Part shown: positions 1 through 7,950 of the stretch, piece after piece
Layout: the number at the start of each line of letters is the position of its first letter
Position numbering within the stretch: position 1 is the stretch's first letter
Source of the DNA: Rickettsiella endosymbiont of Miltochrista miniata
GTDB taxonomy: Bacteria > Pseudomonadota > Gammaproteobacteria > Diplorickettsiales > Diplorickettsiaceae
NCBI RefSeq assembly: GCF_964031245.1
Contig: NZ_OZ035017.1
Coordinates: 1,147,402-1,211,401, forward strand
Reading direction: 5' to 3'
Length of the DNA: 64,000 bases
The notes under the pieces: generated by a model
Told to the model about the DNA's origin: nothing
Databases searched by the model: none
The model's input: only the letters and a program-made list of their open reading frames with translations
Made by a program: the position numbers and the translations under genes

Positions 1-131
1 GATTGCAATTCTTTGCGACGGGTTTCTAAACGCGAGACTAAGCGTGTATCGAGTTGATAGCCGCGATTAGCCAACTGCTTGGCGATTTCTTCGATTTGAA
101 TATCGTTACGTAAATATTTGGGATCTAACAT
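1..131 (-). CDS. serS: Seryl-tRNA synthetase, N-terminal 43 residues (cut by window edge)
   Basis: Reading the minus strand from the ATG at 131 gives [20 protein letters not shown] and then a helix ending in ETRRKELQ, which is the start of the N-terminal coiled-coil (tRNA-binding) arm of bacterial SerRS. SerRS charges tRNA-Ser with serine in the cytosol. The gene runs off the left edge, so the catalytic domain is not visible. It is divergent from folD with only 49 bp between the two starts, so their promoters must overlap. Identification rests on the first 43 residues, which match the family well. Confidence 0.88.
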   Translation of the reverse strand, partial: MLDPKYLRNDIQIEEIAKQLANRGYQLDTRLVSRLETRRKELQ

Positions 132-180
132 ATAATGCCTAGATTGCTCTTTTTTAAAACGGGTATACTGAAAAGTAATT

Positions 181-1035
181 ATGACTGCAATTATCATCGA
201 TGGCAAAGCGATTGCTCAACAAACACGTCTTGCGTTAAAGCAACGACTTGAACAACGACGTATTCAGAATCTTAAAACGCCTGGTTTAGCGGTCGTTTTG
301 GTCGGTGAAGATCCGGCTTCGCAAATCTATGTCCGTAACAAGCGGGATGCTTGCCGAGATATAGGGATGAATTCTTTTGCCTATGATCTGCCACAGCATA
401 CCACTGAACTCGAGCTACTTAATTTAATTAAAAGCTTAAACTCTGATCCGAAAGTGCACGGTATACTCGTTCAACTGCCTCTTCCTGCTTCCGTGAATAC
501 CGGGCACATTTTAGATAGTCTCGATCCGAAAAAAGATGTCGATGGTTTTCACCCCACGAATTTAGGACTCTTAGCTCAGGGTCGAGCTTTTTTACGTCCT
601 TGTACTCCTTATGGTGTGATGCGTCTATTTGATTATGAAAAAATTGCATTAAAAGGTTTAAATGCGGTCATTGTGGGAACTTCAAACATCGTGGGCAAAC
701 CGATGGCTTTAGAACTGTTAAATGCAGGATGCACTATCACACTTTGTCATAGCGCCACACGTGATTTACAGCAACATGTTCAATGTGCCGATTTATTGGT
801 GAGTGCCATGGGTAAAGCAGGTATTATTCAAAGCCAATGGATCAAACCCGGCGCCATTGTAATTGACATTGGTATTACGCGCGCACCGAGCGGAAAACTA
901 CATGGCGATATAGAATTTGCCACTGCTAAAGAAATCGCCGGTTATATTACACCCGTCCCCGGTGGCGTCGGTCCTATGACAGTGGCAATGCTATTAGAAA
1001 ATACTTTATTTGCTGCTGAACAGAGTGATGTTTAG
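181..1035 (+). CDS. folD: Bifunctional methylenetetrahydrofolate dehydrogenase/cyclohydrolase FolD
   Basis: FolD interconverts 5,10-methylene-THF, methenyl-THF and 10-formyl-THF, supplying one-carbon units for purine and formyl-Met-tRNA synthesis. The 284-aa length is normal. Visible signatures are the YxxxK active-site motif (Tyr50, Lys54), [14 protein letters not shown], the NADP-binding [11 protein letters not shown] segment and the C-terminal [23 protein letters not shown] hexamer at 164-169 could be its -10 box, but no good -35 is at the right distance. No strong Shine-Dalgarno precedes the ATG. Divergent from serS. Confidence 0.97.
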   Translation: MTAIIIDGKAIAQQTRLALKQRLEQRRIQNLKTPGLAVVLVGEDPASQIYVRNKRDACRDIGMNSFAYDLPQHTTELELLNLIKSLNSDPKVHGILVQLPLPASVNTGHILDSLDPKKDVDGFHPTNLGLLAQGRAFLRPCTPYGVMRLFDYEKIALKGLNAVIVGTSNIVGKPMALELLNAGCTITLCHSATRDLQQHVQCADLLVSAMGKAGIIQSQWIKPGAIVIDIGITRAPSGKLHGDIEFATAKEIAGYITPVPGGVGPMTVAMLLENTLFAAEQSDV

Positions 1036-1121
1036 TAATAATTTTAAATAGAGTAAACACCTAGATTGGTTATGGGATAAACATTTAATTCGGTTTATAA
1101 ATAAGCTGTTACACATCAAAC

Positions 1122-2405
1122 TTAGCAACGAGTCAATGTAGGAATAGCATCGTTTATAGATTGCGAAACTTCTATAACGGGCGTTATTGGATGTTTGCTC
1201 GTATCTTTATATCTAAAAAATTCGGTTCTCCGGCATGTATTAGCATTTTGCATCAGAGTGGTAATGTCTTGGGATACTTGACGAGGTAGCCAGCTAGGAT
1301 CATAGGGTATGGGAGAATATGCCTCTGCTTTAGAGGCTTTTTCCGTAAATTCTTTTTTCGTCTTAGCTTTTTTTTCTACTGTTATGTGAAGCACACTATA
1401 TTCTCCTTCGTTACATGTTTCACATTTACCTAAATCAGTATCTAGATTGTAAAAATTTTCTTGTGATGGCTCGCTTGCATCATGGCCATGAACAAAACTA
1501 AGCCTATATGTTGGTTTTTGCTCAGGCCGTTGAAGCTCCTGATAGCTTCTATTCCAAATAAATTTAGAGATAATATTTTCAAATTCCAATAATTCACGGA
1601 TCTCATCTTTTTGTATATATTCTTTTTGAAATTTGGCATTAATGTTATCTATCGTATCCGTTAACTCAGTTAATTTCCCATCTTTATAAGATATACCAAG
1701 CTCGCTTGTTATAGATTGAATTGAATTCAATCCTGCTGGAGCATGCGTGTATAATACAATTTGCTTTTTTTTATTGGTGTTATGCAACGTATATCCAATT
1801 AACTTTAAATTTGGTTTATAAACGGTTTGGTAAATAGTAAATATTTCAGCTTTATCAATTAATTTTTTATCGATAAGAACTTGCAAATTCATCATCGAAG
1901 TAATAAACCTAGCTGGTAAGTTGAGCGAATTAAATTTACCATGCTGATTTAGTTTCTGTCTCTCATAAGCTGTTACAAATTCTGCACTATGATTAGAAAG
2001 TAATATTTCAAGTAGAATTCCTTGCTGGTGTAATTTTTGCAAAATTTTTAGAGTGAAATAATCATTGTTTCCTCTATCAGCCAATTCGTCACCAATGAGT
2101 CTTACTATTAAATTTCGATTTTCAAAGCATTTAATCTTTTTTAAAATTTTATTAAATAAATTAAGATCTTGTTTTCCAAGCATAGCAACTGGTTTTTTAT
2201 AGATATCAACTAATTTCTTATAATCCTTAGCGTCTATATTTTTTATGATGCCCTGTTTTATAAGAAAATAGAATAACTTGATAGCATTTCCATGTAGATC
2301 GCCAATAGTATGCTCATTTTTATCATCATTCATAGGTTCTGATTTTAAATCAAGTATAGGAGCAGTATAAATATCGACATTTTCTCGTAATAATTTAATA
2401 GGCAT
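1122..2405 (-). CDS. PPP-family metallophosphatase-like protein, candidate type IV effector (WipA/WipB-like)
   Basis: A 427-aa protein with all the metal-binding motifs of PPP/calcineurin-type phosphoesterases in order: GDLHGN (35-40), GDELADRG (105-112), SNHSAEF (137-143), YTHAPAG (His221) and VHGHD (His306, His308). A GDLHGN start, an ADRGNND block and an NHxxEF block recall the Legionella Dot/Icm effectors WipA and WipB; that link is from memory of those families, not from a search. The remainder (residues 310-427) has no motif I recognise and includes a CETC pair. No signal peptide. It stands alone between folD and the thi operon. Protein or small-molecule phosphatase activity is inferred; effector status is a hypothesis. 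Its first residues, MPIKL, are shared with the orphan gene at 13182-15338. Confidence 0.7.
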   Translation of the reverse strand: MPIKLLRENVDIYTAPILDLKSEPMNDDKNEHTIGDLHGNAIKLFYFLIKQGIIKNIDAKDYKKLVDIYKKPVAMLGKQDLNLFNKILKKIKCFENRNLIVRLIGDELADRGNNDYFTLKILQKLHQQGILLEILLSNHSAEFVTAYERQKLNQHGKFNSLNLPARFITSMMNLQVLIDKKLIDKAEIFTIYQTVYKPNLKLIGYTLHNTNKKKQIVLYTHAPAGLNSIQSITSELGISYKDGKLTELTDTIDNINAKFQKEYIQKDEIRELLEFENIISKFIWNRSYQELQRPEQKPTYRLSFVHGHDASEPSQENFYNLDTDLGKCETCNEGEYSVLHITVEKKAKTKKEFTEKASKAEAYSPIPYDPSWLPRQVSQDITTLMQNANTCRRTEFFRYKDTSKHPITPVIEVSQSINDAIPTLTRC

Positions 2406-2499
2406 TTTAGTTAATTTTTTTATATTATGGGCGCTTATTTTATAATCAGCTTATCACAATTTCCACCGCAAAATGAAGGTATTCAAGATATAAGCATAA

Positions 2500-3615
2500 C
2501 TAAAAATACAATAGGTAATAATTAAAAAATTCAACCGCTCCTTTGCTTAGATATTTTACCGAAGTAAATCCTGCTGCTAACAATATTTTTAGCGCCTGTA
2601 GACTTCTCTTACCGGAAAGACAATATAATATGATCGTGTGATTAAAATCTAATTCATTTAATCGGTAAGCTAATTCTATTAAAGGAATTAATTTACCTCC
2701 AATATTTTTATCCTTATGTTCTGCTTCAGAACGCACGTCGACTAAGGAAATATTACTTTTTTGTAATAAATGAATCAATTGTTTGGCAGATAAGGCATAA
2801 TTTTTTAAGGATATATCCTCCGGACAAACAATTGTAGAAATCGGCTCATGGGCAAACTCACGATAAACACATAATTGACAATCAAGATTTTTACTCAAAT
2901 GAATGTCTTTAAATGACATTGCTAATAGATCGACCATCAGTAAACGTTTTACTAACCCCGTACCAATTTTTAATATCCATTTGATTATTTCTGTCGCTTG
3001 CAGAATACCCAACAAGCCGGGTAACACGCCTATAACACCGTCAGTTGCGCAATTAACGCTAGTAGGGGAAGTAGCGTATGGAAACAAACAATGCAAACAA
3101 GGATTTTCTTGGTTAGCATGAAATATGGCACAGTAACCTTGAAATTGTCCTGCACTCGCATAGACATAAGGTTTGTTAAACTTAAAACACGTATCGTGAA
3201 TTAAATAACGCGTAGCAAAATTATCTGAGCCGTCAGCAATAATGTCATATTGGCTAACAAACCTATCTGCATTGTCTGGTGTTAGTTTTTCTGTATAGGA
3301 ATTCACTTCAATAGAAAGATTAAGCGCTAGAAGTTGTTCTCTTGCTGAAGTTGATTTTGCTTGGCCCAGATGTTGTTCGCGATAAAGTATTTGTCTGTGT
3401 AAATTAGTGAGTTCCACATTATCATGATCAACTATTCCAAGCTTACCCACACCCGCTGCTGCTAAATAAAGTAGTAAAGGTGATCCTAATCCGCCAAGCC
3501 CTATACATAGTACACGAGCATGTTTAAGTTTTTTCTGTCCATGTAAACCGATTTCTGATAATTTAATTTGTTGCGCATAACGTTTTATTTCATCAACTGA
3601 AAGGTAGGCATGCAT
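2500..3615 (-). CDS. thiF: ThiF/MoeB-type sulfur-carrier adenylyltransferase with C-terminal rhodanese domain
   Basis: E1-like enzyme that adenylates the C-terminal Gly-Gly of ThiS (or MoaD) so that sulfur can be loaded. Residues about 1-245 are the ThiF/MoeB fold: nucleotide motif GLGGLGSPL, IVDHDNVELTNLHRQ, ADGSDNFATR, and two CxxC zinc pairs (CLHC, CQLC). Residues about 265-365 form a rhodanese domain with VDVRSEAEH and the catalytic loop LYCLSGKRS. The start overlaps the thiDE stop (TAATG), so the genes are translationally coupled. The nearby thiS is truncated (5016-5141), so this enzyme may now serve another carrier such as MoaD; that is inference. Confidence 0.9.
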   Translation of the reverse strand: MHAYLSVDEIKRYAQQIKLSEIGLHGQKKLKHARVLCIGLGGLGSPLLLYLAAAGVGKLGIVDHDNVELTNLHRQILYREQHLGQAKSTSAREQLLALNLSIEVNSYTEKLTPDNADRFVSQYDIIADGSDNFATRYLIHDTCFKFNKPYVYASAGQFQGYCAIFHANQENPCLHCLFPYATSPTSVNCATDGVIGVLPGLLGILQATEIIKWILKIGTGLVKRLLMVDLLAMSFKDIHLSKNLDCQLCVYREFAHEPISTIVCPEDISLKNYALSAKQLIHLLQKSNISLVDVRSEAEHKDKNIGGKLIPLIELAYRLNELDFNHTIILYCLSGKRSLQALKILLAAGFTSVKYLSKGAVEFFNYYLLYF

Positions 3616-4844
3616 TATCTTGGTCGATTTATTTGTAGTAAAAATTCTTCAATTATCGCACCGGGATCACTCGCTTGTGTAATCACTGAAATAACTGAAA
3701 CCCCATCCACTTTCGACTTTATAATATCGGGTAAACGATCAAGATTAATACCGCCGATCGCAACCAGTGGATAAGAAAGTGTTCGTCGCCAACACTTTAG
3801 TTGCTCAATGCCTTGTGGTTGAAATGACATTTCTTTGCTGCTGGTAAAATAAATCGGTCCACAGGCAATATAGGATGGATTATAGACATGCGCTCGTGCG
3901 ACTTCATAATAACAATGGGTACTCACGCCTAGATATAATCCAGCATGATAAATCGCATCGATATCTGCGTCATGTAGATCTTCTTGACCCAAATGCACCC
4001 CTGTTGCATTAAAACGAATAGCTAGTTGCCAATAATCATTAACGAATAGCTTAGCTTGGTATTTTTTTGCGAGAAACACACTCCGCTTAATTTCTTTTTC
4101 TAAAAGTAATGCATTCGTATCTTTAATGCGTAATTGAATACATTTTACACCTTGCGTTAATAATTTTTCTACCCATAAACTGCTATCAACGATAGGATAC
4201 AAACCTACTCTACAAGGCTTAAAAACCTGCGGCAATTTTAATAAAGGTTTTGCGCAAAGATAAGGAAGATCAGCTTGTTCTTCTGGCCATCCACTATGAA
4301 AAAATTTTAGCGTTTGATTTTCTGTATAAGCTTTACGCAAACCACGATGCACATACATTTTTGCAATAACAATGGCATCCTTAAGGGAATAGTTGCGCAC
4401 TAAACAGGCGGCAACAGCGGTATAAAAAATCGCTTTCGTCATTATTATAGATTGGTTTGGTAAACGTGGAGTCGCTATCCAAAACGATTCTTCTTGATTA
4501 CACCAATAATCATGACAAAAATAATCGTTTTTTAATTGACTAGCTTTGATTAATACGCTTTTAGCGCCCAATTGTAACAAGCGCTGCGTTGCCTCTTGTA
4601 TGTCTTGATAAGTATTAATCCTTACCTGAAATAATTTTTCCACTTCCATCAAATTGCAGATTAGGAGATCCGCACAAGGAAGTAACGTCATAAAATCCGT
4701 AATATTAGATGCAGTGTATTTTGTTATTGTCTCGATCAATGTTAAGGCTTGGACATTAAAATTTTTCAGTGTTTCTAAATCAATTGTATCGCTATCCCCT
4801 GGCGTGTCTGAATAATTGATGACTACTCGCTTTGCTTGTTTCAT
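3615..4844 (-). CDS. thiE: ThiDE fusion: degenerate HMP-P kinase-like domain plus thiamine-phosphate synthase
   Basis: The C-terminal half (about 212-409) is a good ThiE, which joins HMP-PP and thiazole phosphate to thiamine phosphate: YPIVD, QLRIKD, LFVNDYWQLA, GVHLGQEDL, STHCYYE, ACGPIYFTSSK and VAIGGI. The N-terminal half resembles ThiD only in part (DLLICNLMEVEKL, GAKSVLIK). Its usual GGAGIQAD substrate loop reads SDTIDLET, the middle is shortened by roughly 70-80 residues, and the GTGCT anion-hole/catalytic segment has become MTKAIFYTAVAA. I therefore expect no HMP-P kinase activity from this half. The start codon overlaps a stop left from the thiG remnant (ATGA). Fifth unit of the riboswitch-controlled operon. 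Confidence 0.88.
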   Translation of the reverse strand: MKQAKRVVINYSDTPGDSDTIDLETLKNFNVQALTLIETITKYTASNITDFMTLLPCADLLICNLMEVEKLFQVRINTYQDIQEATQRLLQLGAKSVLIKASQLKNDYFCHDYWCNQEESFWIATPRLPNQSIIMTKAIFYTAVAACLVRNYSLKDAIVIAKMYVHRGLRKAYTENQTLKFFHSGWPEEQADLPYLCAKPLLKLPQVFKPCRVGLYPIVDSSLWVEKLLTQGVKCIQLRIKDTNALLLEKEIKRSVFLAKKYQAKLFVNDYWQLAIRFNATGVHLGQEDLHDADIDAIYHAGLYLGVSTHCYYEVARAHVYNPSYIACGPIYFTSSKEMSFQPQGIEQLKCWRRTLSYPLVAIGGINLDRLPDIIKSKVDGVSVISVITQASDPGAIIEEFLLQINRPR

Positions 4845-5013
4845 ACTTTATTTTCTTGCAACCAAAATGGCGTATCAATTAATGATGTACTGGAAGGAAA
4901 GACATCAAAATCTTGCTTTATTAAAATTCTCGCTGCTTTAATTAATTCAAAGGGTAATGGGCAGTTCCTAATAACAAACAGCTATTTAAAGTTTTTCCAA
5001 TTAGATTCCACAT
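4841..5013 (-). pseudogene. thiG: thiG remnant (thiazole synthase), two out-of-frame fragments
   Basis: An ATG at 5013 opens MWNLIGKTLNSCLLLGTAHYP, matching the start of ThiG (GKTFxSRLLLGTGKYP type), then stops after 23 residues at 4942. In another frame the sequence continues PFELIKAARILIKQDFDVFP, which aligns with the internal ThiG segment PIETLKAAETLVQQGF, and then reads unrelated residues to a TGA overlapping the thiDE start. About 100 internal residues and the whole C-terminal half are missing, including the catalytic lysine regions. Not translatable into a working enzyme. Confidence 0.78.
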
Positions 5014-5015
5014 AA

Positions 5016-5141
5016 TTACCCCCCTTGCATGGGAATTAAAATATCTACGCAATCATTTAACTGTAACAAGGTTGTTTTAAAATCTCTGCGGGCAATCAGC
5101 TTATTATTTAGGATGACTGCAAATTGTCGCTCAAAACGCAT
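5016..5141 (-). pseudogene. thiS: thiS remnant, C-terminal 41 residues of the sulfur carrier
   Basis: The frame from the ATG at 5141 reads MRFERQFAVILNNKLIARRD and ends in DILIPMQGG before a TAA. This aligns with the second half of ThiS (RVAVELNGEIVPRSQY ... IEIVHAIGGG), including the functional Gly-Gly tail. The first beta strands (about 25 residues) are gone. The fragment begins inside the end of the thiO remnant and overlaps it by 11 bp, so a single deletion removed the end of thiO and the start of thiS. Whether the 41-aa peptide is made is unknown; it is unlikely to fold as a ubiquitin-like carrier. Confidence 0.8.
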
Positions 5142-5433
5142 AAGATTTTTTATCAGTCACTATCTGTCTGGGTGTCAGTGATGTAACGTGTGTGTTGAAA
5201 AAATCTGATATAGGCCAATAGGATGTAACCGATTCTTGGCCTAGCTGAAAAATCACACGATCGGCTTTATCACATTCAGAAAAAGGCGTTAATAAACCCG
5301 CCGCAGCCGAACTGCAGTTACTATCCCCTTGCTGATCATCAAAAAGCGTGACTTGCCAACCCAGATTATGTAATGCCAATGCCAGCAACCGGCCCATGAT
5401 GCCCATTCCTACAATACCGGCTTGCATCATCAT
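5131..5433 (-). pseudogene. thiO: thiO remnant (glycine oxidase), N-terminal 100 residues
   Basis: Starting at the ATG at 5433, which overlaps the thi5 stop as TAATG, the frame gives the FAD-binding Rossmann start QAGIVGMGIMGRLLALAL, then VTLFDDQ and the SSAAAGLLTPFSE segment typical of ThiO/DAAO-type oxidases. The frame ends after 100 residues where a full enzyme has about 350. The remaining FAD and substrate domains are absent. ThiO normally makes the dehydroglycine used by ThiG. Confidence 0.82.
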
Positions 5434-6377
5434 TAGCTTGCAAGACAATCCGCAACAGATGGTATTTCTGAGTAAGGAATTTTTGGTAAAAATTGATTGG
5501 TATAACAATCCGCTATAGCAAAATGTTCGTCGATGATATTTAAGTGTTTGGTATAACGACCTACCTTATCCCAATCGCGTTCAACATTTAATAAAGTACG
5601 GGAAAAAAATGGTAAACTATGCATGAAAATCTTTTGATACAGCGGGGTACGTAATTGTGGTTTAGCTTGGCATAATACTTCGTAAGCCTCTTCAGGTTGT
5701 TCGGTAGTCAATGCAGCGCCACGTTGTGTTGCCCGCAAAAAAGATTGAGTTAATTCAGTCTGTAACAAAGTTTTTTCTGGCACAATCAATTGTATAGAGC
5801 AAAAACAACAGCAACCCAATCCAGCCAGTTGATCGATACGTAAAAAAACCGTTTCGCCATGCAGATGTTCTAATTCAAGTTTTTGAAAATTAATAAAGCC
5901 AATACCCGCATCAATTATATCCCGACAAATTGCATCGGTAACATTCATCCCAATACGTACGGTTGTATAACTTTCTGGATCAATGCCGGCAAGCTTAGCC
6001 AGATCATCAATGATTTTCTTTCCAAACTCGCCAATATAACCAATTCGTTTGTTCACGATGTCATGGAATTGACGGATTCCACTTGATTTTAAAGCAATTA
6101 AACCCGTAGGTGGTTCATCAAGCAGTGTGCCTATCGAAGTGACTGGATATCCTTTAGCTCGAGCTGCGACAGTATGGATCATCGCTTTTACACCAAAATC
6201 AACCGTCCCTAAACCAACTAACTCAGTTACATCGCTAGGATCATTGGGTTCGAGTATGGCCAGTTTAATGCCTTCTTGTGCATAAAAGCCTAATTGCTGC
6301 GCGACAATAATCGGCGCATGATAAGGATTCGTATACCAATTGAGTAATAAGCTAACTCGGGATTTTAATGCTGACAT
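5433..6377 (-). CDS. thi5: Thi5/NMT1-type HMP-P synthase (4-amino-5-hydroxymethyl-2-methylpyrimidine phosphate)
   Basis: 314 aa when started at the ATG at 6377, which sits 8 nt behind a GAGAGG ribosome site; upstream GTG/ATG codons are too close to it. The sequence follows yeast Thi5 closely: LLNWYTNPYHAPI, ILEPNDPSDVTELVG, VKAMIHTVAARAKGYPV with the PLP lysine (Lys64) and the self-sacrificed histidine (His68), the GEFGK phosphate loop (116-120) and the diagnostic CCCFC motif (189-193). Thi5 makes HMP-P from PLP and its own active-site histidine. A bacterial Thi5 with the same operon order is known from Legionella pneumophila. No signal peptide, as expected for the enzyme rather than the periplasmic ThiY transporter. 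Confidence 0.92.
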   Translation of the reverse strand: MSALKSRVSLLLNWYTNPYHAPIIVAQQLGFYAQEGIKLAILEPNDPSDVTELVGLGTVDFGVKAMIHTVAARAKGYPVTSIGTLLDEPPTGLIALKSSGIRQFHDIVNKRIGYIGEFGKKIIDDLAKLAGIDPESYTTVRIGMNVTDAICRDIIDAGIGFINFQKLELEHLHGETVFLRIDQLAGLGCCCFCSIQLIVPEKTLLQTELTQSFLRATQRGAALTTEQPEEAYEVLCQAKPQLRTPLYQKIFMHSLPFFSRTLLNVERDWDKVGRYTKHLNIIDEHFAIADCYTNQFLPKIPYSEIPSVADCLAS

Positions 6378-6460
6378 GGCCATCACCTCTCAAAATAAAT
6401 AAAAAATGGAGATGGCAAAAGGTAAACATCCCTATAAGAAATATGGAATGAATTTTTTGA

Positions 6461-6545
6461 AGGCGATCCTTACGCTGATATGAATCAGTTCAAGTTCGAC
6501 GGGTCATATTCTCAGCCGGTTTCCCGACACCCCGCGCCATCTAAC
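6461..6545 (-). promoter_or_regulatory. TPP riboswitch (THI element) upstream of thi5
   Basis: On the minus strand the segment contains the conserved THI-box blocks in order: GGGGTG, CTGAGA, GACCC, then CTTGAACTGAT and ATCAGCGTAAGGA, closed by a short GGCG/CGCC stem. These match the pyrimidine and pyrophosphate sensor helices of the TPP riboswitch. It lies about 85 nt upstream of the thi5 start and is followed by an AT-rich stretch. Binding of thiamine pyrophosphate should repress the whole thi operon. Confidence 0.93.
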
Positions 6546-6576
6546 GAATCAAGTCTATGCTAAATTTTAATTTTTG

Positions 6577-7950
6577 TTAAGCAGAATATTTTTCCAACAA
6601 ATAACTAAACACTGTTAATATCGCCATCGCTTCTCCGCCTTCGGGTCGGCCGGGTCTGGTATTGACATTGTAAGCGTTAAAATCAAAGTGTAACCATGTT
6701 GTCTCTTCACTAATAAAGCTACGCAAAAATAAAGCTGCGGTAATAGCACCAGCAAAAGGAGAAGAACCGCAATTATTTAAATCGGCGAATTTAGTGTCAA
6801 GTAATTTTTGATACGGTTTATACAAGGGCAAACGCCACACCGGATCCTGTTGTTGTTGACTATGCTGGATAATATCCTGCGCCAATTGTTCTTGGTCGGT
6901 AAAAAAGGCACTTATTTCTGTTCCGACTGCACCTCTCGCTGCACCGGTTAACGTAGCAAAATCGATTAATAACTCTGGACTTTCACTATCGGCTTCACAG
7001 AGTGCATCCGCTAAAATAAGACGACCTTCCGCGTCAGTATTTCCAACCTCTACCGTTAAACCGTGTCGAGTTTGAATAATATCGCCGGGTTTATAAGCGT
7101 TGCCCGAAATCAGATTTTCCACTGCGGGAATTAATACACGTAAACGCACCGGTAACTGATGCGCCATAATCATTTCGGCCAAGCCGATAGCATTCGCGGC
7201 TCCACCCATATCCTTCTTCATAGCCAACATATTGCCGCTAGACTTTAAATTATAGCCACCCGAATCAAAGCATACACCTTTACCCACTAACGTAATTTTT
7301 GGATGCTTGCTATCACCCCACTTTAAATCAACTAAACGTGGCTCATGACAACTCGCTTTACCAACGGTATAAATAGCGGGATAGTTAGCGCTGAGTAAAT
7401 CTTCACCGACTATTTGTGTTACTGTGGCATGATATTTTTTGCCGATCTGAAATACATTTTCTACCAGTTCAGCTGGATCCATGTCATCTGCCGGCGTATT
7501 AATCATATTACGGACGCGATAAATCGCATCAAGCTTTATCATCAATTCCGTATGACTCTTTTTCGAAATGAGCAATTGTACTAAAGGCCGCGTTGATTTT
7601 TTATAACGGTTAAATTCATACGCACCCAAACCCCACGCTAAAGCAATCTGTTCCAGTAATTTTGGTGTGTCGATATCTTCAACATGATAATGGCCTTCTG
7701 GTAATACATTGGGTAGCAAACCAAACGTCCAAAAGTCCGCTGCATCATTACGTATCAACAAAACCTGTTGCAGTTGCCCCGCTGTTCCTGGAAGTAAACT
7801 ATAACTTCCAGGTTTTGCGGTAAAATTAATAACTTGTAACCACTGCTGTGTTACTTTTGGCTGGCCCGCTAACCAAGCTTGCCATTGTTCTGGCAAAATG
7901 GCAGCGATAGGAATCGAGCGCGACGACTCGTGAATAAAACAATTAAGCAC
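6577..7950 (-). CDS. Leucyl aminopeptidase family (M17) metalloprotease
   Basis: 457 aa. The C-terminal catalytic half carries the M17 signatures: VGKGVCFDSGGYNLK with metal/catalytic lysines, MKKDMGGAA, and NTDAEGRLILADAL containing the metal-binding Asp and Glu and the catalytic Arg. The N-terminal half is the usual variable domain. It removes N-terminal residues from peptides in the cytosol as a hexamer. The start overlaps the ald stop by 8 bp, so both are probably one transcript. Whether it is PepA or PepB type cannot be told here. Confidence 0.93.
   Translation of the reverse strand: MLNCFIHESSRSIPIAAILPEQWQAWLAGQPKVTQQWLQVINFTAKPGSYSLLPGTAGQLQQVLLIRNDAADFWTFGLLPNVLPEGHYHVEDIDTPKLLEQIALAWGLGAYEFNRYKKSTRPLVQLLISKKSHTELMIKLDAIYRVRNMINTPADDMDPAELVENVFQIGKKYHATVTQIVGEDLLSANYPAIYTVGKASCHEPRLVDLKWGDSKHPKITLVGKGVCFDSGGYNLKSSGNMLAMKKDMGGAANAIGLAEMIMAHQLPVRLRVLIPAVENLISGNAYKPGDIIQTRHGLTVEVGNTDAEGRLILADALCEADSESPELLIDFATLTGAARGAVGTEISAFFTDQEQLAQDIIQHSQQQQDPVWRLPLYKPYQKLLDTKFADLNNCGSSPFAGAITAALFLRSFISEETTWLHFDFNAYNVNTRPGRPEGGEAMAILTVFSYLLEKYSA

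Noticed and set aside
5131..5508. thiO frame beginning at 5508
   Set aside because: The upstream part lies within the thi5 coding end; the ATG at 5433 overlapping the thi5 stop is the natural start of the ThiO Rossmann fold.
5433..6377. Periplasmic HMP/thiamine-precursor binding protein ThiY
   Set aside because: No signal peptide or lipobox, and the CCCFC motif with the PLP lysine and histidine specifies the Thi5 enzyme; transporter genes thiX/thiZ are absent nearby.
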